NCBI RefSeq assembly: GCF_029607905.1
Contig: NZ_JAPHEH010000001.1
Location: 2,261,530-2,325,529, forward strand
Length of the DNA: 64,000 bases
DNA from: Thiovibrio frasassiensis
Lineage (GTDB): Bacteria; Desulfobacterota; Desulfobulbia; Desulfobulbales; Desulfurivibrionaceae
Direction: 5' to 3'
Of the stretch, positions 9,214 to 17,193 are shown piece after piece. The position numbers and the translations under genes are program-made. Positions within the stretch are counted from its first letter, which is position 1; every line of letters starts with the position of its first letter. Below the pieces are notes generated by a model that saw nothing but the letters and a program-made list of their open reading frames with translations, searched no databases and had not been told where the DNA came from.

Positions 9214-10047
9214 ATGATCGTCTATCGTTCGCATAAGCCGCCGGGCTGTGGCGGCTTTCTTCTCGTCGTTGCCCTGCTCCTCTTCGCCCTGGGCGGCGCC
9301 CCCCTGCTCCTTGATGTGCTGGGGTTTCTCTTTTTTACCGGGGTATTTCTTGTTCTCATGGTGTTTGTCGGGATCTGGGGTTTTTCCCAGTATATCCGGC
9401 GGATGGCGAGTCGGTATGAACAATCCCAGACGGAAAGCCATAACCAATTTGTCTTTCTTTTGATCAATATCCTGATCCGCATCGCCCAGGCGGACGGGGT
9501 CGTCACCAAGGCTGAGCTCGGCCCTATCGAGAATTTTTTTCGGACCCATCTTCGGTACAATCAAAGCCAGATGTACTGGGTGCGCGACCTGATCCAGGAT
9601 GCCCTCGCCTCCAAGGATTCCCTCGAGGCCATGCTGAGCGAGTTCAAAAATCATTTCGCTTATGAGCCTCGGCTGATTCTGATGGAGCTCATCTATCAGG
9701 TCCTCTACACCAATGACCAGGTTTCCACCCAGGAACTGGCCATGGTGCAGACCATTGCCGATTTTCTTGAGATTTCCGCCTATGACCATCACGCCATTCG
9801 CAGCAAATATGTGGGCGGCAGCCGGGGTCGGACTTTTGCCGGCCAGGGGAGGAGCGAGACCCAGTACTATGAAATCCTCGGGTTGTCGCCGGGGGCTACA
9901 GCCGCGGAGATCAAAAGTGCCTACCGGAAACTGAGCATGCAGTATCATCCGGACAAGGTGGCGCATCTGGGCGAGGAGTTTCGGCGGGTGGCGGAGGAGA
10001 AGATGAAGGAACTGAATGAGGCGTATCAGCACCTGAAAAAGATCTAA
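9214..10047 (+). CDS. DjlA-like membrane co-chaperone (TerB-like plus J domain)
   Basis: The 277-residue protein has two hydrophobic segments at about 12-60, a TerB-like helical region at about 75-190 (with [10 protein letters not shown], the typical metal-binding loop) and a C-terminal J domain from about residue 210. The J domain carries the HPD motif in QYHPDKV, which stimulates DnaK ATPase. The order membrane-TerB-J matches E. coli DjlA, though here the hydrophobic part is larger. It probably recruits DnaK to the inner membrane. It is 39 bases downstream of ftsY and could be in the same operon. Confidence 0.88.
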   Translation: MIVYRSHKPPGCGGFLLVVALLLFALGGAPLLLDVLGFLFFTGVFLVLMVFVGIWGFSQYIRRMASRYEQSQTESHNQFVFLLINILIRIAQADGVVTKAELGPIENFFRTHLRYNQSQMYWVRDLIQDALASKDSLEAMLSEFKNHFAYEPRLILMELIYQVLYTNDQVSTQELAMVQTIADFLEISAYDHHAIRSKYVGGSRGRTFAGQGRSETQYYEILGLSPGATAAEIKSAYRKLSMQYHPDKVAHLGEEFRRVAEEKMKELNEAYQHLKKI

Positions 10048-10148
10048 ACGTTCAGCAGCACCGCATCTGCTGTGTCATCGGCCTGCTCATGTGCAACAGC
10101 ACACTTCGCAGACCTCTTCCTCGCATCTGCGACACTGGTGAACGTTTA
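10045..10148. repeat. Intergenic inverted-repeat element
   Basis: TAAACGTTCA (10045-10054) and TGAACGTTTA (10139-10148) are perfect inverted copies 84 bases apart. The interior holds smaller hairpins such as TGTGC/GCACA and CGCAGA/TCTGCG. The words ATCGGCCT and GCATCTGCG also occur in the gap near 21490-21545, so this may be one copy of a dispersed non-coding repeat. It overlaps the end of the J-domain gene by three bases. Confidence 0.5.
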
Positions 10149-10201
10149 TATGCGAGATTGAGTGTGATTATAAAAGGCGGTTTGAGAAGGGTTGGACAGG
10201 C

Positions 10202-11287
10202 GTGAACATCCTTGTCTTTGAGCCCTATTACGGCGGATCACACAAGGCGTTTCTTGCCGGACTGACCCGACATCTCCCTTATACTTTTGATCTGTTGACC
10301 CTGCCCCCGCATAGCTGGAAATGGCGGATGCGTCTTGCTGCCCCGCATTTTGCCGGGCTTCTCGCCGCAGATCGGCGTTACCACGGTCAGACCTATGACC
10401 GGATTCTCTGTTCCTCCCTGGTAGATGTTGCTGTCCTGCGCGGGATGCTGCCGTCACACTTGCGCAACATTCCGCTCCTGACCTATTTTCACGAAAACCA
10501 GTTCGCCTATCCAATGCAGGTGTCCGAGGCTCGGGATGTCCATTTCGGCCTGACCAATCTCACCTCGGCTCTGGCCTCGGACCGCCTTGCCTTTAACTCG
10601 CGCTATAATCTGGATTCTTTTCTTTCCGGTTGCCGGAACCTTCTGGCAAAGATGCCGGACATGTCTCTGGCAGGCTACGGGGAGGCGATTCGGGCCAAGG
10701 CGACTATCCTCCATCCGGGACTGGATTTCAGCACCATTGACACCTGCTCAAGGGAAAGGAAAGCTGTCAGGCCGCCGGTTCTGGTCTGGAATCACCGCTG
10801 GGAGCATGACAAGAACCCGGAATTGTTTTTTCGCACCCTGTATGGGCTTGCCGAGAAAGGGGTTCCCTTTGCTCTGATGGTGCTGGGCGAATCCTTTAGG
10901 AATCGTCCTCCGGTCTTTGCCCAGGCCGCGGAAATCCTTGCCGAGCGGATTATCCATTTCGGCTATGCGGCAGATCGCCGGGAGTATTGTCGTTTGCTTT
11001 GCCAGGGGGACATTGCCGTTTCCACCGCCAACCACGAATTTTATGGGATTGCGATGTTGGAAGCGGTGCGTGCCGGCTGCCGACCCTTGGTGCCGGATCG
11101 TTTGTCGTATCGGGAGCTCTTTGCCCCAGCCTTTCGCTATGACGAGGCTGATTTTAGCCGGAAGCTTCGTCTTGCCTTAGAGGCAGGAAGGCTGGAAGAG
11201 CAGGAGGCGCATACCCTCACCGATTGTTTTTCCTGGCCGGAGTTGCTCGGCAAATACCAGCAATGGTTTGAAGAGGAGGATTTATAG
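10202..11287 (+). CDS. DUF3524 glycosyltransferase (GTDC1/QTMAN-like)
   Basis: The 361-residue protein begins MNILVFEPYYGGSHKAF and contains YFHENQFAYP, both hallmarks of the DUF3524 family. The second half is a GT4-like glycosyltransferase fold, with a WNHRWEHDKNPE nucleotide-sugar region and a late acidic motif in NHEFYGIAMLEA. Human GTDC1 (QTMAN) mannosylates queuosine in tRNA-Asp; whether bacterial members do this is not established here. The start is GTG at 10202 with a weak GGACAGG site. No queuosine genes are next to it, so a tRNA role is inference from family only. Confidence 0.8.
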   Translation: MNILVFEPYYGGSHKAFLAGLTRHLPYTFDLLTLPPHSWKWRMRLAAPHFAGLLAADRRYHGQTYDRILCSSLVDVAVLRGMLPSHLRNIPLLTYFHENQFAYPMQVSEARDVHFGLTNLTSALASDRLAFNSRYNLDSFLSGCRNLLAKMPDMSLAGYGEAIRAKATILHPGLDFSTIDTCSRERKAVRPPVLVWNHRWEHDKNPELFFRTLYGLAEKGVPFALMVLGESFRNRPPVFAQAAEILAERIIHFGYAADRREYCRLLCQGDIAVSTANHEFYGIAMLEAVRAGCRPLVPDRLSYRELFAPAFRYDEADFSRKLRLALEAGRLEEQEAHTLTDCFSWPELLGKYQQWFEEEDL

Positions 11288-11296
11288 AGGAACGGG

Positions 11297-11491
11297 TCAG
11301 CAGGGAGCCGATTCGCTAAAATTTTTTGTCAGAAATTCACATTCGGCAGGGGAGAGATCAAAGCGAACCTCTGCTTCCTTGAGCACCGCGTCCCGCTTTT
11401 TCTGTGGGTTGGAGAGCAACTCTTCGCTCATCCAGCAGATGGCCTTTTTTACCTTGTCGCTGCTGGTCGGCAGTCCACTCTTGCAGCCCAT
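11297..11491 (-). CDS. Small protein downstream of glgB
   Basis: A 64-residue protein starts at ATG 11491 after a strong site, AAGGAGAG. It sits 11 bases past the glgB stop in the same direction, so the two are almost surely one transcript. The product is mostly helical and charged, with the stretch KKRDAVLKEAEVRFDLSPAECEFL and three other cysteines at positions 3, 19 and 64. I do not recognise the family. The good ribosome site and tight spacing argue it is real. Confidence 0.7.
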   Translation of the reverse strand: MGCKSGLPTSSDKVKKAICWMSEELLSNPQKKRDAVLKEAEVRFDLSPAECEFLTKNFSESAPC

Positions 11492-11502
11492 TTTTCTCTC
11501 CT

Positions 11503-13698
11503 TTACACCGGTTTTACCATGATGCCGCCCAGAGGCGGAACCGAGACCAGGATATGGCAGGGGGCCTCGCCGAAGGGCTCGGCAATGGCCTGCTTGCGAT
11601 CCGGATTGAAGACATTGCTGCCCCCGAATTCGGCGGTATCCGTGGAGAGGATCTCCTGGTACCAACCCGGTCCAGGCACCCCGAGCTTATAGTCGTGCAG
11701 CACCTGGGGGGTGAAGTTGAGCAGGCAGACCACATGGTCCTTCGGGTTTTTGCCCTGACGGCAGAAAGCAACGATGCTGTTGTCCACATCCTTGAAATCC
11801 ATCCAGCGAAAGCCGTCGAAGGAGAAATCGATCTCCCAGAGGGGGCGGGTCTCCTTGTAGACCGCATTCAACTGCTGAACGTATTTCTGCAGCTGCTGGT
11901 GCATGGTGTTCTGTTCGGTCAGATGCCAGTCCAGGCTTACCTTGCAGTACCACTCGGAGATCTGGCCGAATTCCGCCCCCATGAAGAGAAGCTTCTTGCC
12001 CGGATGGGTCCAGAGGAAGAAGAAGAGCAGCCGCAGGTTGGCGAATTTCTGCCACATGTCGCCGGGCATCTTGAAGAGCAGGGAGCGCTTGCCGTGCACC
12101 ACCTCGTCATGGGACATGGGCAGGATGAAGTTCTCGGTGAAGGCGTAGAGCAGGGAAAAGGTGAGGGCATTGTGGTGGTATTTGCGGAAGATCGGTTCCT
12201 TGCTGAAATAGCCCAGGATGTCGTTCATCCAGCCCATGTTCCATTTGTAGCCAAAGCCCAGGCCGCCCCAGTCCAGGGGCTTGGAAACCCCGTAGAAGCT
12301 GGTTGACTCCTCGGCGATCATCAGGATGTCGGGATAGCGGCTGTGGATGATGGCGTTCATGTGTTTGATGAACTCGATGGCGTCGATGTTTTCCTTGCCG
12401 CCATAGATGTTCGGGACCCAGTCCCCTTCATTGCGGGCATAGTCGAGGTAGAGCATGGAGGCCACCGCATCGACCCGCAACCCGTCGATGTGGAATTTGT
12501 CCATCCAGAAGAGGGCGTTGGCAATGAGGAAGTTCTGCACCTCTTTGCGGCCGTAGTTGAAGATCAGGGTGCCCCATTCGGGATGCGCGCCCTGCCTGGG
12601 GTCTTCGTGTTCGTAGAGGGCGGTGCCGTCGAAGCGGCTCAAGGCATGGCCGTCGGAGGGGAAATGGGAGGGTACCCAGTCGAGGATAACCCCGATCCCA
12701 TGCTGGTGGCACTGGTCCACGAAGTACATGAAGTCCTGGGGCGTACCGTGGCGGCTGGTCACCGCATAATAGCCGGTCACCTGATAGCCCCAGGATTCAT
12801 CCAGGGGATGCTCCATGATGGGCATCAGCTCGATATGGGTGAAGCCCATTTCCTTGACATAGGGGATCAGGGAGCCAGCCAGCTCCTGATAGGAAAGGAT
12901 CCGCGAGGGGTCTGCCGGATCGCGCCGCCAGGAGGCCAGGTGGACCTCATAGGTGGACATGGGCTGCTCGTAGCTTCTTCGTTCTTGCCGTTCCTTAAGC
13001 CAGGGGGCGTCATTCCAGGTATAGCCGTCCAACCCCCAGACGATTGAGGCGGTTTTCGGCCGGATCTCCGAGAAGAACTGAAAGGGGTCTGCCTTTTCGA
13101 GAAGCGCGTCGTGTTGGGTCTTGATCTCGTATTTGTACGGTTCTCCCTGGCCGATGTCCGGGAGAAACAGTTCCCAGATGCCGGAATGGCCCAGGACCCG
13201 CATCTGATGCACTCGGCCGTCCCAGTAATTAAAGTTGCCCAGGATGCTGACTCGCTTGGCGCTCGGTGCCCAAACCCGAAAGATGGTCCCGCTGACTCCG
13301 TCGATGGTGACGAGCTGTGCGCCAAGGCTATTATAAATTTCGTAGTTGGTGCCGTTGTTGAAGAGGTAACGGTCGTACTCGGTCATCTGGGGCAGGAAGC
13401 GGTACGGGTCCTTGAAGGTATGCAGGTTTTCATCGTAAAAGGATGCTTCGTACTCATAGGGAAACGGTTCACTGCAATGAGGGATGACAATTTCGAAAAA
13501 ACCTTCCGGCCGAGTCTTGTACATCTCCTTTTTTTCCCCGTTGGCAATGAGCCAGCAGGTGTTGGCGTTGGGCTGAAAAGTCCTGATAACCGAGGAGGGG
13601 GTTTCGAGCTCAAGAACGTGGAAGCCCAAAACCTGAAAGGGGTCGTGGTGTTCGGATGCAATAATCCGGTTGATTTCGGAATTTATATCAGAGCTCAT
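11503..13698 (-). CDS. glgB: 1,4-alpha-glucan branching enzyme
   Basis: GlgB makes alpha-1,6 branches in glycogen. The 731-residue protein is typical in length: an N-terminal carbohydrate-binding module (about 1-110), a CBM48 module (about 120-220, with FRVWAPSAKRVS), and the GH13 catalytic barrel. Catalytic residues are visible in GLRVDAVASM (nucleophile Asp), MIAEEST (Glu) and MSHDEVVHGK (Asp). No other glycogen genes are in the window. It is divergent from the algH-like gene, with 225 bases between them. Confidence 0.97.
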   Translation of the reverse strand: MSSDINSEINRIIASEHHDPFQVLGFHVLELETPSSVIRTFQPNANTCWLIANGEKKEMYKTRPEGFFEIVIPHCSEPFPYEYEASFYDENLHTFKDPYRFLPQMTEYDRYLFNNGTNYEIYNSLGAQLVTIDGVSGTIFRVWAPSAKRVSILGNFNYWDGRVHQMRVLGHSGIWELFLPDIGQGEPYKYEIKTQHDALLEKADPFQFFSEIRPKTASIVWGLDGYTWNDAPWLKERQERRSYEQPMSTYEVHLASWRRDPADPSRILSYQELAGSLIPYVKEMGFTHIELMPIMEHPLDESWGYQVTGYYAVTSRHGTPQDFMYFVDQCHQHGIGVILDWVPSHFPSDGHALSRFDGTALYEHEDPRQGAHPEWGTLIFNYGRKEVQNFLIANALFWMDKFHIDGLRVDAVASMLYLDYARNEGDWVPNIYGGKENIDAIEFIKHMNAIIHSRYPDILMIAEESTSFYGVSKPLDWGGLGFGYKWNMGWMNDILGYFSKEPIFRKYHHNALTFSLLYAFTENFILPMSHDEVVHGKRSLLFKMPGDMWQKFANLRLLFFFLWTHPGKKLLFMGAEFGQISEWYCKVSLDWHLTEQNTMHQQLQKYVQQLNAVYKETRPLWEIDFSFDGFRWMDFKDVDNSIVAFCRQGKNPKDHVVCLLNFTPQVLHDYKLGVPGPGWYQEILSTDTAEFGGSNVFNPDRKQAIAEPFGEAPCHILVSVPPLGGIMVKPV

Positions 13699-13923
13699 AT
13701 GCGTGGTTTCTGTCTGGAGAGGGTTGTTGAGTGTTTTGCCCGTTACCGCGAGGATCGTAAGGAAATACTAGCACGGATGGGAGGGGAAACTCCAACTCTT
13801 TTCTGGGGGGGAGTAAAATTGTTGTCTGTGCAGGTTTTCTTGACTGATAGTACAGAGAAATGCTAAGTTGCAGACGCATTGTAACTCGATCGCCTGTGGT
13901 GATCAACGGCACAGAACGCAAAC

Positions 13924-14496
13924 ATGGGGCATTTCTCCCGGATGATCGAAACCCTGCAAGGCTATTTTCTCATTGCCACTCCCCAGATGCCGGATCCCCG
14001 TTTTGCCGGCAAGGTCATCTATCTTTGCGCCCATAACGAAGATGGAGCCATGGGTCTGGTGGTGAACGAGCCGATTTCCGAGGTCAGCCTGGCGGATGTT
14101 TTCACCAGTGCCGATATCCCGCTTCCCCCAGGACCCATGCCCACGGTATACCTGGGAGGGCCGGTGGAGGTGGCCAATGCCTTTTTCCTCTATAGCTCGG
14201 AGTACAGGACCGAGAATTTTCTTGAAGTGAGCAAAACCGTGCATCTGACGAGCGACCCGCAGTTGCTCTATGATCTCGCCGCAGGCCAGGGGCCGCAGAA
14301 TCTCCTGGTGGCCGTGGGGTATTCCGGTTGGGGGCCGGGACAGCTGGAAACAGAGCTGACCGTGGACGGTTGGCTTACTCTGCCTGCCGATGACGACATC
14401 ATTTTTCATACGCCGGACAGGTTGCGCTGGCAGAAGGCGGCCCAGCGGCACGGGATTGATATCACCCTGTTCGGGGATGTGGTGGGCTCGGCCTGA
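13924..14496 (+). CDS. YqgE/AlgH family protein (UPF0301)
   Basis: The 190-residue protein shows the UPF0301 pattern: LQGYFLIATPQMPDPRF near the start, NEDGAMGLVVNEPI, VYLGGPVE and VAVGYSGWGPGQLE. The family is widespread but its biochemical role is unsettled; AlgH was linked to alginate regulation in Pseudomonas. The ATG at 13924 has only a weak ribosome site; an in-frame ATG at 13942 would give MIETLQGYFL and is equally possible. It precedes speB by 54 bases. Confidence 0.88.
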   Translation: MGHFSRMIETLQGYFLIATPQMPDPRFAGKVIYLCAHNEDGAMGLVVNEPISEVSLADVFTSADIPLPPGPMPTVYLGGPVEVANAFFLYSSEYRTENFLEVSKTVHLTSDPQLLYDLAAGQGPQNLLVAVGYSGWGPGQLETELTVDGWLTLPADDDIIFHTPDRLRWQKAAQRHGIDITLFGDVVGSA

Positions 14497-14550
14497 GTAT
14501 TTACTTGGATAAGTACGGGGGGTGCCCCCCTTATTCTTACAGGACAGACA

Positions 14551-15408
14551 ATGACGCATGTATCTCAGTTTCTAGGCGAAGAGGCCGATCTCGGGCCGGA
14601 AAAACGCATCACTATTCTCTCGGCTCCTTTGGCCTCCTCGGTGAGTTGGCTGGGTGGCACGGAGCGTGGGCCCCAGGCGATCATTGATGCCTCCCCGGCC
14701 TTGGAGGTGTTTGATGATGAGCTTTTGCTCGAGACGGTGCGGCTCGGTATCGGGACCAGACCGGTGCCCGATTTTTCCGCTCTTTCCACGGCCGAGGCCT
14801 GTCGGCAGATCGAACAGAGTGTTGCCGGGGAGCTGGCCAAAGGCATGTTCCCGGTTTTGCTCGGCGGCGAGCATACCGTGACCGTGCCCGCAGTACAGGC
14901 CTGTCTGGCACAATACCCGGATCTGCATGTGGTGCAGATCGATGCCCACCTTGATCTGCGGCAGGAGTATGAAGGCAACGAAAACAGCCATGCCTGCGTC
15001 ATGCGTCGGCTGGATGATCTGGGCATTCCCTTTACCCAGATCGGCATCCGCTCCTTTTCTAAGGAGGAGTATGAACTTGTCCGGTCCAGGGGGCTGCAGC
15101 CATTTTTCATGTCGCGGATCCACGCGGAACAGGACTGGATCGAACAGGTCTGTCGGGAGATCAAGGGGCCGGTCTATCTCACCTGCGATGTGGACGGCCT
15201 GGACCCGGCGATTATGCCCGGCACCGGTACCCCCGAGCCGGACGGCCTGACCTGGCGGCAGACCATTGATCTGCTGCGGGGGATTGCCAGCAACCATCGC
15301 ATTGTCGGCATGGATTTTGTTGAATTTTCTCCGCATCCCGGGGCGGAACATGCCGCCTTTACCGTGGCCAAGCTGATCTACCGCACCCTGGGCTATATCT
15401 TCCGCTAG
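14551..15408 (+). CDS. speB: Agmatinase / ureohydrolase family protein
   Basis: The 285-residue protein belongs to the arginase-agmatinase-formiminoglutamase superfamily. Manganese ligands are visible in GGEHTVT, DAHLDLR and CDVDGLDP, and the later MDFVEFSP is also typical. Agmatinase splits agmatine into putrescine and urea for polyamine synthesis. The sequence best fits bacterial SpeB, although substrate choice within this family cannot be read reliably from sequence. No speA is nearby. Confidence 0.88.
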   Translation: MTHVSQFLGEEADLGPEKRITILSAPLASSVSWLGGTERGPQAIIDASPALEVFDDELLLETVRLGIGTRPVPDFSALSTAEACRQIEQSVAGELAKGMFPVLLGGEHTVTVPAVQACLAQYPDLHVVQIDAHLDLRQEYEGNENSHACVMRRLDDLGIPFTQIGIRSFSKEEYELVRSRGLQPFFMSRIHAEQDWIEQVCREIKGPVYLTCDVDGLDPAIMPGTGTPEPDGLTWRQTIDLLRGIASNHRIVGMDFVEFSPHPGAEHAAFTVAKLIYRTLGYIFR

Positions 15409-15472
15409 GTGTGCGGCAAAGCGTGAACGAGTATTTTATATTTATAAATATGTTACTGCTAGGTGAGTGAAA

Positions 15473-15874
15473 ATGTCTGAGGAAGAAGAAATATTTCAGT
15501 GTCGGCAATGCGGCCATTGCTGCCAAGGTGAAACCACCGTCTCGTTGGATCCCGTGGATGTTTCGCGCTTGGTCGCCTATCTGCATCTGCCCCTTGCCGA
15601 GGTGCAGCAGAAATATCTGCGCATCACCGGCAATGTGGTGCAGATGAAGATCGTGGACGGCCATTGCATCTTTTTTAACGAAGGCTGTACGGTGCATTCC
15701 GGCAAGCCCTGGCGGTGCCGGCAATGGCCTCTGCATCCGAGCATGCTTGATGACCAAAACAATTTCGAGGCCATCCGCCAATCCTGCCCCGGGATTAAGG
15801 GGGAGCTCGGCTATGAAGAATTCCGCTCCCGTTTTGCCAAGGTTCTCAAAAAAGAGCAGGGCGAAGACAAATAA
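15473..15874 (+). CDS. YkgJ-family cysteine cluster protein
   Basis: The 133-residue protein has the CxxCGxCC signature (CRQCGHCC near residues 12-19), a central C in GHCIFF, another in EGCTVH and later CRQWPLHP and SCPG. These cysteines are thought to bind zinc or an Fe-S cluster. The family has no firm function. ATG at 15473 is chosen because AGGTGAG lies five bases upstream; a GTG at 15467 overlaps that site. It is 15 bases before rlmH. Confidence 0.85.
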   Translation: MSEEEEIFQCRQCGHCCQGETTVSLDPVDVSRLVAYLHLPLAEVQQKYLRITGNVVQMKIVDGHCIFFNEGCTVHSGKPWRCRQWPLHPSMLDDQNNFEAIRQSCPGIKGELGYEEFRSRFAKVLKKEQGEDK

Positions 15875-15889
15875 ATTGAGGGAGAGGCG

Positions 15890-16360
15890 GTGAAGATCAT
15901 TCTGCCGTTCCTGGGAAAAACCAAGGAGCAGTATCTCGCCGCCGGAATCGATGATTTTGCCGTCCGGCTCAGGCGATATGCCCAGCTTGAGTTGCCGGTC
16001 CTGAAGGAGAAAAAAGGCACGGCCAAGGAAGATGCGGCTCGGCAGCAAAACGAGGAGGGGCAGATCCTTCTTGGCAGTGTTCCGCAAGCTGCCAGGATGG
16101 TAGCTCTGGCGCCGGCAGGCCAGCAGCTCAGCTCGGAAGAGCTGGCCGAGATGCTCTGCCGCTGGGAGGATCAGGGGGTGCGGGAGATTGCCTTTCTGAT
16201 CGGCGGCCCCACCGGGCTTGCAACCGAGTTGCTCCGGAAGGCGGATTATGTCTTGTCGCTTTCGCGGATGACCTTTACCCACGAGATGGCCCGTTTGCTG
16301 ATGCTTGAGCAATTGTACCGGGCTTTTTCCATCAAGGCCGGGACCGGATACCATAAGTAA
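15890..16360 (+). CDS. rlmH: 23S rRNA (pseudouridine-1915-N3) methyltransferase
   Basis: RlmH methylates pseudouridine 1915 in helix 69 of 23S rRNA on the assembled ribosome. The 156-residue protein is of usual size and has the SPOUT features FLIGGPTGLA and LSLSRMTFTHEMARLLMLEQLYRA, which form the SAM-binding knot. The start is GTG at 15890 after GGGAGAGG. It is about 420 bases from rsfS, another ribosome factor often linked with it. Confidence 0.96.
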   Translation: MKIILPFLGKTKEQYLAAGIDDFAVRLRRYAQLELPVLKEKKGTAKEDAARQQNEEGQILLGSVPQAARMVALAPAGQQLSSEELAEMLCRWEDQGVREIAFLIGGPTGLATELLRKADYVLSLSRMTFTHEMARLLMLEQLYRAFSIKAGTGYHK

Positions 16361-16376
16361 AAAAGAGAAACGGGGG

Positions 16377-16598
16377 TTAGACGGACTCCACGGAACGGAC
16401 TTCGGGAACCTCGCCTTTTAAGAATTTTTCAATCCCGTTTTTCAGCGTATTTCTCGACATGGGGCATTCCTTGCAGGCGCCGGTCAGCTGGACCGTGACC
16501 ACCCCGTCCTTGCTCACGTCAACCAGGGCTACATCGCCGCCATCTGCCTGGAGCGTTGGGCGGATCTTTGCCAGAGCCGCCAGAATCCTGTCTCGCAT
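16377..16598 (-). CDS. NifU C-terminal-like Fe-S scaffold protein
   Basis: This 73-residue protein is the stand-alone NifU/Nfu domain, with the cluster-binding CKECP motif at about residues 42-46 and the typical opening IRPTLQADGGDVALVDV. Nfu domains accept and deliver [4Fe-4S] clusters. The gene lies on the opposite strand between rlmH and rsfS and ends 16 bases from the rlmH stop. Confidence 0.93.
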   Translation of the reverse strand: MRDRILAALAKIRPTLQADGGDVALVDVSKDGVVTVQLTGACKECPMSRNTLKNGIEKFLKGEVPEVRSVESV

Positions 16599-16783
16599 TG
16601 TTATTCCTCAAGCTGTGTTGTCAGGGTGTAAACGTGAAACAATCTAACACAGCTCTGCTGGATCGACAACCTTTGCCGCAACCGCCAGAACTATCCGGTT
16701 GCCGATTACCCGTTGCCGGATTATGATAGCTCTCCCATTTTGTTCATGCCGAACAAGGGGTCTTATCCCAACAAGGAGTAAAA

Positions 16784-17167
16784 ATGAAAAAGGTCCATAA
16801 GGATTTTCAGGATGCGTCAAGTCTGGAGCTGGCCCGTTTGGCCGCCCTTGCAGCCCTGGATAAAAAAGCGGAGGACCTGGTCGTTCTTGATGTGCGTGGC
16901 CTGTCTTCTTTTACCGATTTTTTTGTCATCATGAGCGGACGTTCCACCCGGCACGTCCAGGGGTTGTCTCAGGCGGTGGATGAGGCCTTGCGTCATAAAA
17001 ACGTCAAGGACGGCAATACCGAGGGATTCAGCGAAGGACATTGGGTTCTGCTCGATTACAACGATGTGATCGTGCATATCTTTTACAGCGAAGATCGCAA
17101 TTTTTACGACATCGAAGGGTTGTGGCACGACGCCCCCAGGGTGGAGATTGCCCCGGACCCATCCTGA
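16784..17167 (+). CDS. rsfS: Ribosomal silencing factor RsfS
   Basis: RsfS binds ribosomal protein L14 and blocks subunit joining when nutrients are scarce. The 127-residue protein has the family pattern DLVVLDVRGLSSFTDFFVI, STRHVQGLSQAV and GHWVLLDYNDVIVHIF. AAGGAG precedes the ATG at 16784 with good spacing. gpmI follows after 26 bases, so the pair is likely one transcript. Confidence 0.97.
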   Translation: MKKVHKDFQDASSLELARLAALAALDKKAEDLVVLDVRGLSSFTDFFVIMSGRSTRHVQGLSQAVDEALRHKNVKDGNTEGFSEGHWVLLDYNDVIVHIFYSEDRNFYDIEGLWHDAPRVEIAPDPS

Positions 17168-17193
17168 ACAGTTTCTAAGGCTCTGGAGAAACG

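Noticed and set aside
8452-10032. 526-codon minus-strand frame opposite ftsY and the J-domain gene
   Set aside because: Antisense shadow of two clear genes.
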